The notes below the pieces were generated by a model. It searched no databases. It was given only the letters and a program-made list of their open reading frames with translations, and was not told the origin of the DNA. From NCBI GenBank assembly GCA_905215065.1, contig CAJMOF010000011.1:1-64000 (forward strand): a stretch of DNA of 64,000 nt, in the 5' to 3' direction. The position numbers were made by a program, and so were the translations under genes. Shown here one piece after another: positions 41,217-50,797 of this stretch. Source of the DNA: an uncultured bacterium (lineage in GTDB: Bacteria; Actinomycetota; Coriobacteriia; Coriobacteriales; Coriobacteriaceae). Position 1 is the stretch's first letter. Every line of letters begins with the position of its first letter.

Positions 41217-42130
41217 CGTTTCTGTTTGCCGGCCAGGGTGCCCAACACCCCGCGATGGGCGTCGACCTGATCGAGGCATCGCCGGCGGCTGCTGAGGTGT
41301 TTGCAATCGCCGATGAGGTGCGTCCGGGGACCAGTGAGCAGTGCCGGAGCGCCTCCAAGGAGGAGCTCTCGCAGACCGAGAACACGCAGCCGTGCGTGTT
41401 CGTTCACGACCTGGCAGCGGCTATCGCTCTGCGTGAGCGCGGCGTGGTGCCTGCCGCCTGTGCGGGATTCTCGCTGGGCGAGGTCGCCGCGCTCACCTTT
41501 GCGGGGGCATTCGATACGCGAGCGGGCTTTGAGCTCGTGTGCGAGCGCGCGGCGCTGATGGCCGCGGCTGCCGAGCGCCATCCGGGCGGCATGCGCGCCG
41601 TCATCAAGCTCGATGCGGTGCAAGTCGAGGGCCTGGCAAAACAGGCCGGCGAGGACTGCTGGCCGGTCAACTACAACAGCCCCCAGCAGACGGTTGTGGC
41701 CGGAGCGCCCGATGCGTTGCAGACCCTCGACGCCCTGGTAAAAGAGGCTGGTGGCCGGGCCATGAAGGTCGCGGTGTCGGGTGCATTCCATAGCCCCTAT
41801 ATGGCCGAGGCGACTGAGGGGCTGGCGACGTATATCCAAGCCGGCCACGCGCCGTCTCCGCTGCTGATTCCGGTCATGGCAAACATGACGGCGGCGCCCT
41901 ATCCGGCGGACCCGCGAGCGGCATCAGATGTCTTGGTCAACCAGGTGAGTCATGCCGTTCGCTGGGTCGACACGCTGCATACTCTGCAGGATCAGGGGAT
42001 CGACACGTTTATTGAGGTCGGCCCCGGCAAAACGCTGTCGGGCCTGGTCAAGCGTACGCTGAGCGACGTTCGCGTGTATTCGTGCGAAACGGCCGAGCAG
42101 GTCGCAGCTATTGCCGACGAGCTCGCATAG
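41204..42130 (+). CDS. fabD: Malonyl-CoA:ACP transacylase
   Basis: 308 residues. QGAQ near the N-terminus, nucleophile S90 in GFSLGE and the His of SGAFHSPYM form the active site. It loads malonyl groups onto AcpP. The start lies inside the end of fabK. Confidence 0.95.
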   Translation: MGSVAFLFAGQGAQHPAMGVDLIEASPAAAEVFAIADEVRPGTSEQCRSASKEELSQTENTQPCVFVHDLAAAIALRERGVVPAACAGFSLGEVAALTFAGAFDTRAGFELVCERAALMAAAAERHPGGMRAVIKLDAVQVEGLAKQAGEDCWPVNYNSPQQTVVAGAPDALQTLDALVKEAGGRAMKVAVSGAFHSPYMAEATEGLATYIQAGHAPSPLLIPVMANMTAAPYPADPRAASDVLVNQVSHAVRWVDTLHTLQDQGIDTFIEVGPGKTLSGLVKRTLSDVRVYSCETAEQVAAIADELA

Positions 42131-42160
42131 TCCACAGGGCTGTAACCCGAAAGGAATGAC

Positions 42161-42934
42161 ATGGGCAACTTGAACAACGGCGCGCTCGAGCGCAACGACT
42201 CACGTCGCGTGGTGCTGGTTACGGGCGGCTCGCGCGGTATCGGCCGCGCCTGCGCTGTCGGTCTGGCGGAGGACGGCTTTGATATCGCCGTCGTCTATGC
42301 CGGCAGCGTCGATGCGGCGCGCGAGACGTGCGAAGCCTGCGAGGCGGCTGGCGCCGCGGCACGCGCATATCAATGCGACGTGGCCGACCCCGCTGCCGTC
42401 AACGCGTGCGTGGAAGCGGTCCTCAACGACTTTGGCTCCATTTGGGCGCTCGTCAACAACGCCGGCATAACGCGCGACGGTCTGCTCATGCGTATGGGCG
42501 ACGATGCCTTCGACCGCGTGCTCGATGTCAATCTCAAGGGCACGTTCAATATGACGCGCGCGCTCACCAAGACCTTTATGCGCCAGCGCGGCGGTTGCGT
42601 CATCAACATGAGTTCGGTCGTGGGCCTGATGGGCAATGCCGGGCAGGCCAACTACGCTGCCTCCAAGGCGGGCGTCATCGGCCTGACCAAGGCGGTAGCG
42701 CGCGAGCTTGCACCCCGCGGCGTACGAGTGAACGCGGTCGCCCCGGGGTTTGTCGAGACGGATATGACGTCAAAGCTCTCGGAGAAGGTTCGCGCGGCAA
42801 CCGAGGAGCAGATTCCCCTAAAGCGCATGGCGCGCCCCGAGGAAGTGGCCGGCGTGGTGCGCTTTTTGGCGAGCGATGCGGCTGCCTACATTACGGGCGA
42901 GGTCGTACGCGTTGACGGCGGAATGGCGATGTAG
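42161..42934 (+). CDS. fabG: 3-oxoacyl-[acyl-carrier-protein] reductase
   Basis: 257-residue short-chain dehydrogenase. The NADPH site VTGGSRGIGRA and the catalytic NYAASKAG are intact. The N-terminus carries about 13 extra residues before the first strand. It reduces beta-ketoacyl-ACP. Confidence 0.95.
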   Translation: MGNLNNGALERNDSRRVVLVTGGSRGIGRACAVGLAEDGFDIAVVYAGSVDAARETCEACEAAGAAARAYQCDVADPAAVNACVEAVLNDFGSIWALVNNAGITRDGLLMRMGDDAFDRVLDVNLKGTFNMTRALTKTFMRQRGGCVINMSSVVGLMGNAGQANYAASKAGVIGLTKAVARELAPRGVRVNAVAPGFVETDMTSKLSEKVRAATEEQIPLKRMARPEEVAGVVRFLASDAAAYITGEVVRVDGGMAM

Positions 42935-42973
42935 AAATCAGGGCCGAAGAACGGCTTGGATGAGGAGACCATG

Positions 42974-44221
42974 ATGGAACAGAGAGTTGCAATTACCGGC
43001 ATAGGTGCCGTATCGCCGCTCGGTAACACCGCGCTTGCCACCTGGGCGGCAATGTGCGCTGGCACGTGCGGCATCGGCCCGATCACGCACTTCGATACCG
43101 ATGCGTTTGCCGTCAAGGTGGCGGCCGAGGTCAAGGGCTTTGACGGCAACGATTACTTTGGCAAGCGTGACGCCAGGCATCTCGACCCCTGCGTTCAGTT
43201 TGCGATGGCGGCTTCGGACGAGGCCATGCACGATGCGGGCTTTGATGTCGAAGGCGCGGTCGATCGCGATCGTCTGGGTGTCTATGTGGGCTCGGGCGTG
43301 GGCGGCATGCAGACGCTTGTCGACAACGTCCATACGATTGCCGACCGCGGGCCTCGTCGCGCATCGCCCTACATGATCGCGATGATGATTCCCAACATGG
43401 CATCGGGCAATATCGCAATCCGCCACAAGGCAAAGGGTCCGACCCTGCCCGTGGTGACCGCTTGCGCGACTTCTGCCCATGCGGTGGGTGAGGCGTTCCG
43501 CGCCATCAAGCACGGCTATGCCGACGCGATCCTCGCGGGCGGCGCCGAGGCCGCAATTATCCCCGATGCCGTTGCGGGCTTTACGTCCTGCCGCGCATTG
43601 ACCACCAACCCCGATCCCGCGACGGCCTGCCGTCCGTTCGATGCAGACCGCGACGGCTTTGTGATGGGCGAGGGCGCCTGCGTGCTCGTGCTCGAGAGCA
43701 TGGAACATGCGCAGGCGCGCAGTGCGCACATTTATGCCGAGGTCGTGGGCTACGGCAACACCGATGATGCCTATCACATCACGAGTCCCGATCCCGAGGC
43801 TGCCGGCATTGCCCGCGCGATATCGCTGGCGGTGGTCGAGGGCGACGTCAAGCCTTCCGAGGGCCTCTACATCAATGCCCACGGCACCTCGACCAAGCTC
43901 AACGATTCCTCCGAGACGGCGGGCATTAAGCGGGCGCTCGGCGAGGACGCGGCGCGCGCCGCACATGTCTCGTCGACCAAGTCGATGACGGGGCACATGA
44001 TCGGTGCCACGGGGGCCATCGAGGTCATGGCCTGTGCCATGGCGCTCGAGCAGGGCGTGGTGCCCCCGACCATTAACTACCACACGCCCGATCCCGCCTG
44101 CGATCTTGATTACACGCCTATTCGAGCGGTTCGCGCCGACCTTACCTGGGCGCTTTCGACCAACCTGGGCTTTGGCGGGCACAACGCCGCCATCGCGCTG
44201 CGTAGATATACGAGGAGCTAG
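42974..44221 (+). CDS. fabF: 3-oxoacyl-[acyl-carrier-protein] synthase II
   Basis: 415 residues. Catalytic Cys in VVTACATSAH and the two His (NAHGTST and SMTGHMIG) are present. It elongates acyl-ACP. Of the two adjacent ATG codons I chose 42974, six bases after GAGGAG; 42971 is nearly as likely. Confidence 0.95.
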   Translation: MEQRVAITGIGAVSPLGNTALATWAAMCAGTCGIGPITHFDTDAFAVKVAAEVKGFDGNDYFGKRDARHLDPCVQFAMAASDEAMHDAGFDVEGAVDRDRLGVYVGSGVGGMQTLVDNVHTIADRGPRRASPYMIAMMIPNMASGNIAIRHKAKGPTLPVVTACATSAHAVGEAFRAIKHGYADAILAGGAEAAIIPDAVAGFTSCRALTTNPDPATACRPFDADRDGFVMGEGACVLVLESMEHAQARSAHIYAEVVGYGNTDDAYHITSPDPEAAGIARAISLAVVEGDVKPSEGLYINAHGTSTKLNDSSETAGIKRALGEDAARAAHVSSTKSMTGHMIGATGAIEVMACAMALEQGVVPPTINYHTPDPACDLDYTPIRAVRADLTWALSTNLGFGGHNAAIALRRYTRS

Positions 44222-44224
44222 AGC

Positions 44225-44701
44225 ATGGATTCCAAAAGACTTGCCGAGATAGCCGATGTGATGGAGGACCGCGGCCTTACGCGCGTACGTGTTGAGGAGC
44301 CCGATGGCACCGCGGTCGAACTCGAGCGCGCGAGTGCCGCGCAGCCGGTTGCCGTGCCCATGCCTATGCCGGGTGCCGTGGCCGCTCCGGCGGTGGCTCC
44401 TGTCGCCATGCCTGCCGCCGCACCGGAGCCCGCCGCGCAGGCGCCTGCCGCCGCGCCGGAGCCCAAGGGCACCGAGGTGACTGCTCCCATGGTGGGCGTC
44501 TTCTATGCTGCCCCTGCGCCGGGCGACGAGCCGTTTGTGCGCGTGGGCTCCAAGGTCAAGGCCGGCGAGACCCTTTGCATCATCGAGGCCATGAAGGTTC
44601 TCAACGAGGTGACGGCCGAGGCAGACGGCGAGGTGCTCGAGATCTGCGTGGCCGATGGCGACCTCGTGGAGTTTGGCAGCTGCCTCATGAGGATCGGATA
44701 G
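44225..44701 (+). CDS. accB: Biotin carboxyl carrier protein of acetyl-CoA carboxylase
   Basis: 158 residues. A Pro/Ala-rich linker (about 38-80) leads to the biotinyl domain with K124 in EAMKV, the target of BirA. It shuttles carboxyl groups between AccC and AccDA. 3-base gap after fabF. Confidence 0.96.
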   Translation: MDSKRLAEIADVMEDRGLTRVRVEEPDGTAVELERASAAQPVAVPMPMPGAVAAPAVAPVAMPAAAPEPAAQAPAAAPEPKGTEVTAPMVGVFYAAPAPGDEPFVRVGSKVKAGETLCIIEAMKVLNEVTAEADGEVLEICVADGDLVEFGSCLMRIG

Positions 44702-44710
44702 GTGATATCC

Positions 44711-45133
44711 ATGAACAAAGAAGAGCTCAAGAAGCTGTTACCGCATCGCGAGCCGATGCTTTTGCTCGACGAAGCCGAGCTGGTGGGCGACGAGGCCCAC
44801 GGCAAGATCACGATTACAGGCGACGAGTACTTTTTGCAGGGACATTTTCCGGGAAACCCGGTCGTTCCCGGCGTGATTCAGTGCGAGATGCTCGCCCAGA
44901 ACTGCTGCGTGCTGCTGATGGGCGATGAGGAGGCGCGCGGCGCGACGCCGTTCTACACGAGTCTGGACAAGGTGCGCTTTAAGCGTCCGGTGCGCCCGGG
45001 CGACACGGTGGATCTAGTGTGCTCCATCACGCGTGCGCGCGGGCCGTTCCGCTTTGCGACGGGTACTGCGAGCGTCAACGGTGAGGTTTGCTGCCGCGCC
45101 GATATGTCTTTTGCACTCGTGCACGAAAGTTAA
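44711..45133 (+). CDS. fabZ: 3-hydroxyacyl-[acyl-carrier-protein] dehydratase
   Basis: 140 residues, hot-dog fold with catalytic H45 in GHFPGNPVVPGV and E59. ATG 44711 after GGTGAT; the GTG at 44702 has no ribosome site. It makes the trans-2-enoyl-ACP reduced by FabK. No FabA or FabM is seen, so how unsaturated chains are made is unclear. Confidence 0.94.
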   Translation: MNKEELKKLLPHREPMLLLDEAELVGDEAHGKITITGDEYFLQGHFPGNPVVPGVIQCEMLAQNCCVLLMGDEEARGATPFYTSLDKVRFKRPVRPGDTVDLVCSITRARGPFRFATGTASVNGEVCCRADMSFALVHES

Positions 45134-45143
45134 GGAAGGCTTC

Positions 45144-46487
45144 ATGTTCGACAAAGTGCTCATCGCCAACCGCGGCGAAGTCGCGGTCCGTGTTATCCGC
45201 GCGTGCCGCGATATGGGCATCAAGACCGTCGCCGTTTATTCCACGGCCGATGCGGACGCGCTGCACGTGCAGCTTGCCGACGAGGCGTATTGCATCGGCG
45301 GCCCGCGTCTTGCCGAGAGCTACCTCAACGACGATGCCGTGCTCACCTGTGCCGTAAAGTCGGGAGCTAAGGCAATTCATCCCGGCTATGGCTTTTTCTC
45401 CGAGAAGGCGAGCTTCGTGCGCGACTGCGACAAGTTCGGTCTGGCGTTTGTCGGTCCTTCGGCCGAGGTGATCGACAGCATGGGCGACAAGGACGCCGCA
45501 CGCCGAACGGCCGCTGCTGCGGGCGTGCCCATCGTGCCGGGCTGCGATTTGCTCAAAAGCCCCGAGGAAGCAACGGCCGAGGCCGAGCGCATCGGCTGCC
45601 CCGTGCTTATTAAGGCGCGCGCGGGCGGCGGCGGTCGCGGTATTCGCAAGGTCGAGCGCGTGGAAGATGCGGCAAAGGCGTTCATCGAGGCGCGTGCCGA
45701 GGGTGAGGCCGTTTTTGGCGACGGCGAGTGCTACATGGAGAAGTTCGTTGCGCCGGCGCATCACGTTGAGGTACAGATTATGGCCGATAAGCAGGGCCAT
45801 GTGTTTTCGCTCGGCGAGCGCGAGTGCTCGGTGCAGCGCCGCAACCAAAAGCTGATCGAGGAGAGCCCCGCGCCGTGCCTCGACGGACGCGATGATATTC
45901 GCGCGCGCATGCACAAGGCCGCGCGCGACCTGGCTCGTGCCGTTGGCTATGAGGGCGCTGGCACCATCGAGTTTTTGTACTCAGATGACGGCAATTTCTA
46001 CTTTATGGAAATGAACACGCGCTTGCAGGTGGAGCATCCGGTTACGGAGTTTGTGACCGATACCGACCTGGTTAAGTGGCAGCTGCGCGTGGCTGCCGGC
46101 CAGCCTCTGCCCTTTGAGCAGGAGGACGTACCGGTCCGCAACCACGCCATGGAGTGCCGCATCAATGCCGAAACGCCGGACTTTCTACCGTCATGTGGAA
46201 CGGTCACCGCGTTGCGTGTGCCGGGTGGTCCGCGCGTGCGCTGGGATTCCGCCATGTTTACCGGAGCGAAAGTTCCGCCGTACTACGACTCCATGCTCGG
46301 CAAGCTCATCGTGTGCGCGCCCACGCGTGACGGTGCCATTCGCAAGATGCGCTCGGCCCTGGGCGAGCTCGTGATTGAGGGCGTGAGCGAAAATAGCGAG
46401 CTTCAGCTCGACGTGCTGGCAAACGACGAGTTTTTGTCGGGCATGTATCACACCGATCTGATGGGGCATCTCTATGCTGATGAATAG
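45144..46487 (+). CDS. accC: Acetyl-CoA carboxylase, biotin carboxylase subunit
   Basis: 447 residues, ATP-grasp. The glycine-rich lid ARAGGGGRGIRKV, the catalytic EECSVQRR-type stretch (GERECSVQRRNQKL) and EMNTRLQVEHPVTE are present. It carboxylates biotin on AccB using bicarbonate and ATP. ATG 45144 after AAGGAAGG; its end overlaps accDA by 14 bases. Confidence 0.97.
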   Translation: MFDKVLIANRGEVAVRVIRACRDMGIKTVAVYSTADADALHVQLADEAYCIGGPRLAESYLNDDAVLTCAVKSGAKAIHPGYGFFSEKASFVRDCDKFGLAFVGPSAEVIDSMGDKDAARRTAAAAGVPIVPGCDLLKSPEEATAEAERIGCPVLIKARAGGGGRGIRKVERVEDAAKAFIEARAEGEAVFGDGECYMEKFVAPAHHVEVQIMADKQGHVFSLGERECSVQRRNQKLIEESPAPCLDGRDDIRARMHKAARDLARAVGYEGAGTIEFLYSDDGNFYFMEMNTRLQVEHPVTEFVTDTDLVKWQLRVAAGQPLPFEQEDVPVRNHAMECRINAETPDFLPSCGTVTALRVPGGPRVRWDSAMFTGAKVPPYYDSMLGKLIVCAPTRDGAIRKMRSALGELVIEGVSENSELQLDVLANDEFLSGMYHTDLMGHLYADE

Positions 46488-48198
46488 AAAAGCGAAGACG
46501 GTCAATGTCCTTGAGGGGCCGATAACCGAGTCGTGCGCCGAGTTCCCCGCGCGCCACGTGTTTGTCAAATGCCCGGAGTGCCGCCGTGTGATCGATGAGG
46601 CGCGCCTGCACGACAACCTCGAGGTCTGCCCTCGTTGCGGCAAACACTTTCGCGTGAGCGGTCGCGCGCGCATGCGCATGACGGTCGACGCGGGTACCTT
46701 TGAGGAATGGGATGCCAATCTGGCGTCGAAGGACTTCCTCTCGTTTCCCGGTTATGCCGACAAGCTTAAGAGCGTGAGCGAGCGTTCGGGCGAGCGCGAT
46801 GCCGTTGTGTGCGGCAGGGGCAAAATCTGCGGCTGCGATACCGCGCTCTTCTTTATGGATGCCAACTTTATGATGGGCTCAATGGGCTCCGTGGTGGGCG
46901 AGAAGATCTGTCGTGTCTTTGAGCGCGCGGCCGAGTTGGGGCTGCCGGTCGTTGGCTTTACCGTATCGGGCGGCGCCCGCATGCAGGAGGGCGTGACCTC
47001 GCTCATGCAGATGGCCAAGATTTCTGCAGCGGTTAGGCGCCACAGCGAGGCGGGCGGCCTGTATATCACGGTGCTCACCGATCCCACGACCGGAGGTGTA
47101 ACCGCGAGCTTTGCCATGGAGGGCGACATTATCCTGGCCGAGCCCGATGCCCTGACGGCATTTGCCGGCCCGCGCGTGATCGAGCAGAACATGCACAAGC
47201 GTCTGCCCAAGGGATTCCAGCGTTCCGAGTTTTTGCTGGAGCACGGCTTTTGCGATGCCGTTGTTCCGCGTGGTGAGATTGCGCTCACGGTAGGCGAGCT
47301 GCTGGCGCTGCACGAAGGGCACGCGCCCGGCCTGGGGGCACCGCATGAGATCGTGCATACGGGTCGTCGCGACAAAAAGCTGGGACACTTGTTTAAGCGC
47401 TCGGTGGCACCAAAAACCGCGCTCGAGATTGTCAAGCAGACCCGCTCGGCAGATCGCGCCACGGCAGGCGAGATGATCTCGCTGGGCCTGGATGGATTTG
47501 TGGAGCTGCACGGCGACCGTTACTTTGGTGACGACGCCGCCGTGGTGGGTGGCATTGGCTGGAAAGACGGACGTCCCGTGACGGTTATCGCTATCGAGCG
47601 CGGCTCCACGACCAAAGAGCGCATGCGCCGCAACTTTGGCATGGCGCATCCCGAGGGCTACCGCAAAGCGCGTCGCCTTATTCGCCAGGCCGAAAAGTTT
47701 GGTCGACCGGTTCTGTGCCTGGTCGATACTTCGGGCGCGTTTTGCGGCATCGGTGCCGAGGAGCGCGGCCAGGGCGAGGCGATTGCCCAGAATCTCATGG
47801 AGATGAGCGGCCTTAAGACGCCGATTGTCTCGGTTGTGACAGGCGAGGGTGGCTCTGGTGGCGCGCTGGCGCTGTCCGTGGCCGACCGCATCCTGATGCT
47901 CTCGAGCTCGGCCTATTCGGTCGTGAGCCCCGAGGCCTGTGCGTCGATCCTGTGGAAGGATACCGAGCGCGCGAATGAGGCCGCCGAGGCGCTTAAGCTC
48001 ACGGCCCCCGATCTGTTGGCGCTCGGCATTATCGATGGCATTGTTGACGATAGGGGCCTGTCGCATGAGGAGATCGCCGGTGCCGTCATGTCCTCGGCAT
48101 TTGATGCCTTTGATACGCTTGGGCAGCTCGACGACGCGACCCTCACAAACCTCCGCTACGAAAAGTACCGCGCAATCGGTCAGTACCGCACGATGTGA
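46474..48198 (+). CDS. accDA: Acetyl-CoA carboxylase carboxyltransferase, fused AccD-AccA
   Basis: 574 residues. Residues about 25-285 are AccD with the zinc ribbon C33/C36/C52/C55 and the crotonase-type fold; residues about 300-574 are AccA (LDGFVELHGDRYFGDD, MAHPEGYRKA, SGGALALSVADRILM). The two are joined without a stop. They are usually separate adjacent genes, accD then accA. Here the fusion keeps the natural order. It makes malonyl-CoA. Confidence 0.94.
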   Translation: MLMNRKAKTVNVLEGPITESCAEFPARHVFVKCPECRRVIDEARLHDNLEVCPRCGKHFRVSGRARMRMTVDAGTFEEWDANLASKDFLSFPGYADKLKSVSERSGERDAVVCGRGKICGCDTALFFMDANFMMGSMGSVVGEKICRVFERAAELGLPVVGFTVSGGARMQEGVTSLMQMAKISAAVRRHSEAGGLYITVLTDPTTGGVTASFAMEGDIILAEPDALTAFAGPRVIEQNMHKRLPKGFQRSEFLLEHGFCDAVVPRGEIALTVGELLALHEGHAPGLGAPHEIVHTGRRDKKLGHLFKRSVAPKTALEIVKQTRSADRATAGEMISLGLDGFVELHGDRYFGDDAAVVGGIGWKDGRPVTVIAIERGSTTKERMRRNFGMAHPEGYRKARRLIRQAEKFGRPVLCLVDTSGAFCGIGAEERGQGEAIAQNLMEMSGLKTPIVSVVTGEGGSGGALALSVADRILMLSSSAYSVVSPEACASILWKDTERANEAAEALKLTAPDLLALGIIDGIVDDRGLSHEEIAGAVMSSAFDAFDTLGQLDDATLTNLRYEKYRAIGQYRTM

Positions 48199-48223
48199 CA
48201 AAGGGACAGCCCGCATGTCACAT
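48193..48223. repeat. Stop-proximal palindrome at the end of accDA
   Basis: ATGTGACA (48193-48200) and TGTCACAT (48216-48223) are inverted copies; the first contains the TGA stop. The loop carries AAGGGACAG, the conserved loop sequence of the family at 2-6 kb. The arm sequence is unrelated to those copies. Confidence 0.65.
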
Positions 48224-48238
48224 TGGGAAAGGCGTTCC

Positions 48239-49453
48239 ATGTCACAAGTTTCTAACACCTCGTTTACAACGACGGTTTCATCAAACGCCATGGCCGTGGT
48301 GGACTATCTGTCCAAAAGCATGATGTCGGCGCTGCCGTTTATTGTTTGCGCGGCGTTGTTCCGCACCGCCGCCGTCATTATGGGCGAAGGCATGCTGGGC
48401 CTGTGGTCTGCCGATTCCGAAATCTATCGCCTGTTCTACAGTTGGCTCTATAACGCCGGCTACTACTTTTTGCCCATTTATCTTGGTTGGGCGGCCGCCC
48501 GCCAGCTCGGTTGCTCGGAGCAGCTGGGCATGATGCTGGGCGGCGTATTGATTGCGCCCGATCTGCTTAAGCTCGTCGATGCCGCATCGACGACGGGGGC
48601 AGCGATGACTTTCGTGTATGGTCTGCTTCCCGCGCCGGTCAACGATTACACGACGACTGTTATTCCGGTTCTCATCTCGGTGCCCGTGCTATGGCAGGTG
48701 GAGCGTTTCTTTAAGCGCACTATCCCTCAGGCTGTGGCGTTTTCGTTTGTTCCGTTTGCAACCATGCTCGTCATGGTTCCGGTCTCGCTGTGTATTACGG
48801 CGCCGGCGGGCAGCTATCTGGGCATGCTGTTGGGACAGCTTATGTTTATGCTTGGCAATTCCGGTGGCATCGTGTCGCTGCTCACGCTCATGGGGCTTGC
48901 CGCGGGTTGGGAGTTTCTTAAGATCGCGGGTGTCAGCAACGTTGTCCTATCGCTCGCCTATGCGCAGTTTATGAGTGTGGGAACGGATTCGTGCATTCTG
49001 ATCGCTGCGACGATGGCGACGTTTGCCGTTTGGGGCATGCCCTTTGGCGCGTCGCTCCGCGTTGTGGATAAGGACGAGAAGGCGCTCATGCTGGGCTATT
49101 CGATCTCGGGCGTGCTTGGCGGCGTAAGCGAGCCGGCGCTGTACGGCTGCGGCTTTAAATATGGCAGGTGTCTGACATGCATGGCCATTGGCGGCGCCGT
49201 CGGAGGCCTTGTTGCGGCCGTGGGCCACGTTACGGCCTATACCATCGGCATGACGAATGTCCTTATGGTCATTGGCTTTGCCACGGGCGGCATTTCGGAC
49301 CTGCTGTGGTGCTGCGCTGCCGGTGGCACGGCATTTGCGGTGTCTGCGGCGCTGAGCTGCTGTTTTGGCGTGGTGCCGACAAAGGTGCAGGCGGCAGAAG
49401 ACGAAGTTGATTCGCTCGAAACAGTGGCGAGCGCTGCTGAAGCAAGCGCATAA
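48239..49453 (+). CDS. Orphan PTS EIIC, glucose/beta-glucoside type
   Basis: 404 residues, about ten membrane spans. The hallmark GGVSEPALYG of the IIC family (beta-glucoside/trehalose/sucrose group) is present. No IIB or IIA domain is fused or adjacent, so it needs partners such as the free IIA at 11.5 kb. The ATG at 48239 follows AAAGG; another at 48215 is possible. It lies directly after the FASII operon but is functionally unrelated. Confidence 0.85.
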   Translation: MSQVSNTSFTTTVSSNAMAVVDYLSKSMMSALPFIVCAALFRTAAVIMGEGMLGLWSADSEIYRLFYSWLYNAGYYFLPIYLGWAAARQLGCSEQLGMMLGGVLIAPDLLKLVDAASTTGAAMTFVYGLLPAPVNDYTTTVIPVLISVPVLWQVERFFKRTIPQAVAFSFVPFATMLVMVPVSLCITAPAGSYLGMLLGQLMFMLGNSGGIVSLLTLMGLAAGWEFLKIAGVSNVVLSLAYAQFMSVGTDSCILIAATMATFAVWGMPFGASLRVVDKDEKALMLGYSISGVLGGVSEPALYGCGFKYGRCLTCMAIGGAVGGLVAAVGHVTAYTIGMTNVLMVIGFATGGISDLLWCCAAGGTAFAVSAALSCCFGVVPTKVQAAEDEVDSLETVASAAEASA

Positions 49454-49461
49454 ATCTGTGC

Positions 49462-49484
49462 GACAAAAGGACGATTCCTTTGTC
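49462..49484. repeat. Hairpin after the IIC gene
   Basis: GACAAAAGGA pairs with TCCTTTGTC around a 4-5 base loop, 8 bases after the stop. It resembles the stop-proximal palindromes in position and in the AAAGGA loop-edge sequence. Confidence 0.6.
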
Positions 49485-49597
49485 ATATTCCAAGGCTGCG
49501 GCCCGTGTGGGTTGCGGCCTTTTTGTATCTGGGGGACAAAGTGGCTACACTACAATCCGTTTGAGCAATAGATATATAGGTAGTACCGTGGGGGCGG

Positions 49598-50758
49598 ATG
49601 CAGATGGTCGAGTGGATTGTTCGTCGTGCGCAGGGCGACCGTGCACGCGTGGGAACGTTGACGGGCATGGTGTGTATTCTCGCCAATGTGGCACTATGCG
49701 CTGCGAAGGGTGCAATTGGCGTGCTGTCGGGATCGGTTTCGATTGTGGCGGACGCTATGAACAACCTGTCTGATGCCAGCTCGAACATCGTGAGCGTGCT
49801 TGGCTTTAAGCTGGCGGGCAAGCCGGCCGACCCCGAGCATCCTTACGGCCATGGCCGCTACGAGTATCTCTCGGGTCTGGTCGTGGCGGCGCTCGTGCTG
49901 CTGATCGGCCTTGAGCTTATCAAGTCCTCGGTTGAGCGCGTCATCCACCCCGAACCTGTCGAGTTCTCGCTTGCCCTGGTGGCAGTCCTTGCGCTTTCGA
50001 TGGTCGTAAAGCTTTGGATGGCGGCCCTCAACCAAAAACTCGGCGATCGCATTGAGTCCGAGACGCTGCATGCGACCGCGCAGGATTCCAAGAACGATGT
50101 TCTAGCCACGGGCGCCGTGTTGGCGTGCGCGATTGTTTCGCAGGTGACGCATATCAATCTAGATGCATGGGTCGGCCTTGCCGTTGGCGCCTATATTGGC
50201 TGGAGCGGCTTTGAACTCATCCAGGATACGATGAGCCCGCTTTTGGGCCAGGCGCCCGATCCTAAGCTGGTCAAGCACATTCGAGACAAAATCATGAGCT
50301 ACCCCGGCGTTTTGGGCGTTCACGATTTGATGGTTCACGACTACGGCCCAGGCAGAAAGTTCGCAAGCGCTCACGCCGAGATGGCAGCCGAGGCCAGCCC
50401 GCTGGAAAGTCACGACACGCTCGATAACATCGAGCAGTCGTTTAGGGTCGAAGACGGCATGATCGTCACGCTCCATTACGATCCCATCGTGACCGACGAT
50501 CCAAAGGTGGCGAGCATGCGTCTGCGCATCAACGCTATGGCTCAAGAGATTGATAGCCGCCTCTCGATCCACGACCTACGCTGTGTTCCGGGCCCCACGC
50601 ATACCAACGTGATCTTTGACTGCGTACGACCCTCGGATTTGACGATGAACGCCGAGGACCTAAAGCGCGCGTTGGCGAAACGTGTCGAATCCGAATATCC
50701 CAAGTCGATTGCCAAGATCACGATCGACGAAGACTATGTCGGCCATACCCACGAGTAG
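49598..50758 (+). CDS. Cation diffusion facilitator, likely Mn2+ exporter
   Basis: 386 residues, six membrane spans, then a cytoplasmic C-terminal domain extended by about 80 residues. The transport site pairs N55/D59 in the second span with D163/D167 in the fifth. Asn-Asp/Asp-Asp is the arrangement known for manganese exporters such as MntE, whereas zinc exporters carry His. HPYGHGRYEY after the second span is the family signature. ATG at 49598 after GGGGG. Confidence 0.88.
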   Translation: MQMVEWIVRRAQGDRARVGTLTGMVCILANVALCAAKGAIGVLSGSVSIVADAMNNLSDASSNIVSVLGFKLAGKPADPEHPYGHGRYEYLSGLVVAALVLLIGLELIKSSVERVIHPEPVEFSLALVAVLALSMVVKLWMAALNQKLGDRIESETLHATAQDSKNDVLATGAVLACAIVSQVTHINLDAWVGLAVGAYIGWSGFELIQDTMSPLLGQAPDPKLVKHIRDKIMSYPGVLGVHDLMVHDYGPGRKFASAHAEMAAEASPLESHDTLDNIEQSFRVEDGMIVTLHYDPIVTDDPKVASMRLRINAMAQEIDSRLSIHDLRCVPGPTHTNVIFDCVRPSDLTMNAEDLKRALAKRVESEYPKSIAKITIDEDYVGHTHE

Positions 50759-50797
50759 GGCTGTGCCAGCAAAGCAAGTTATACAGAAGGGGAGAGC

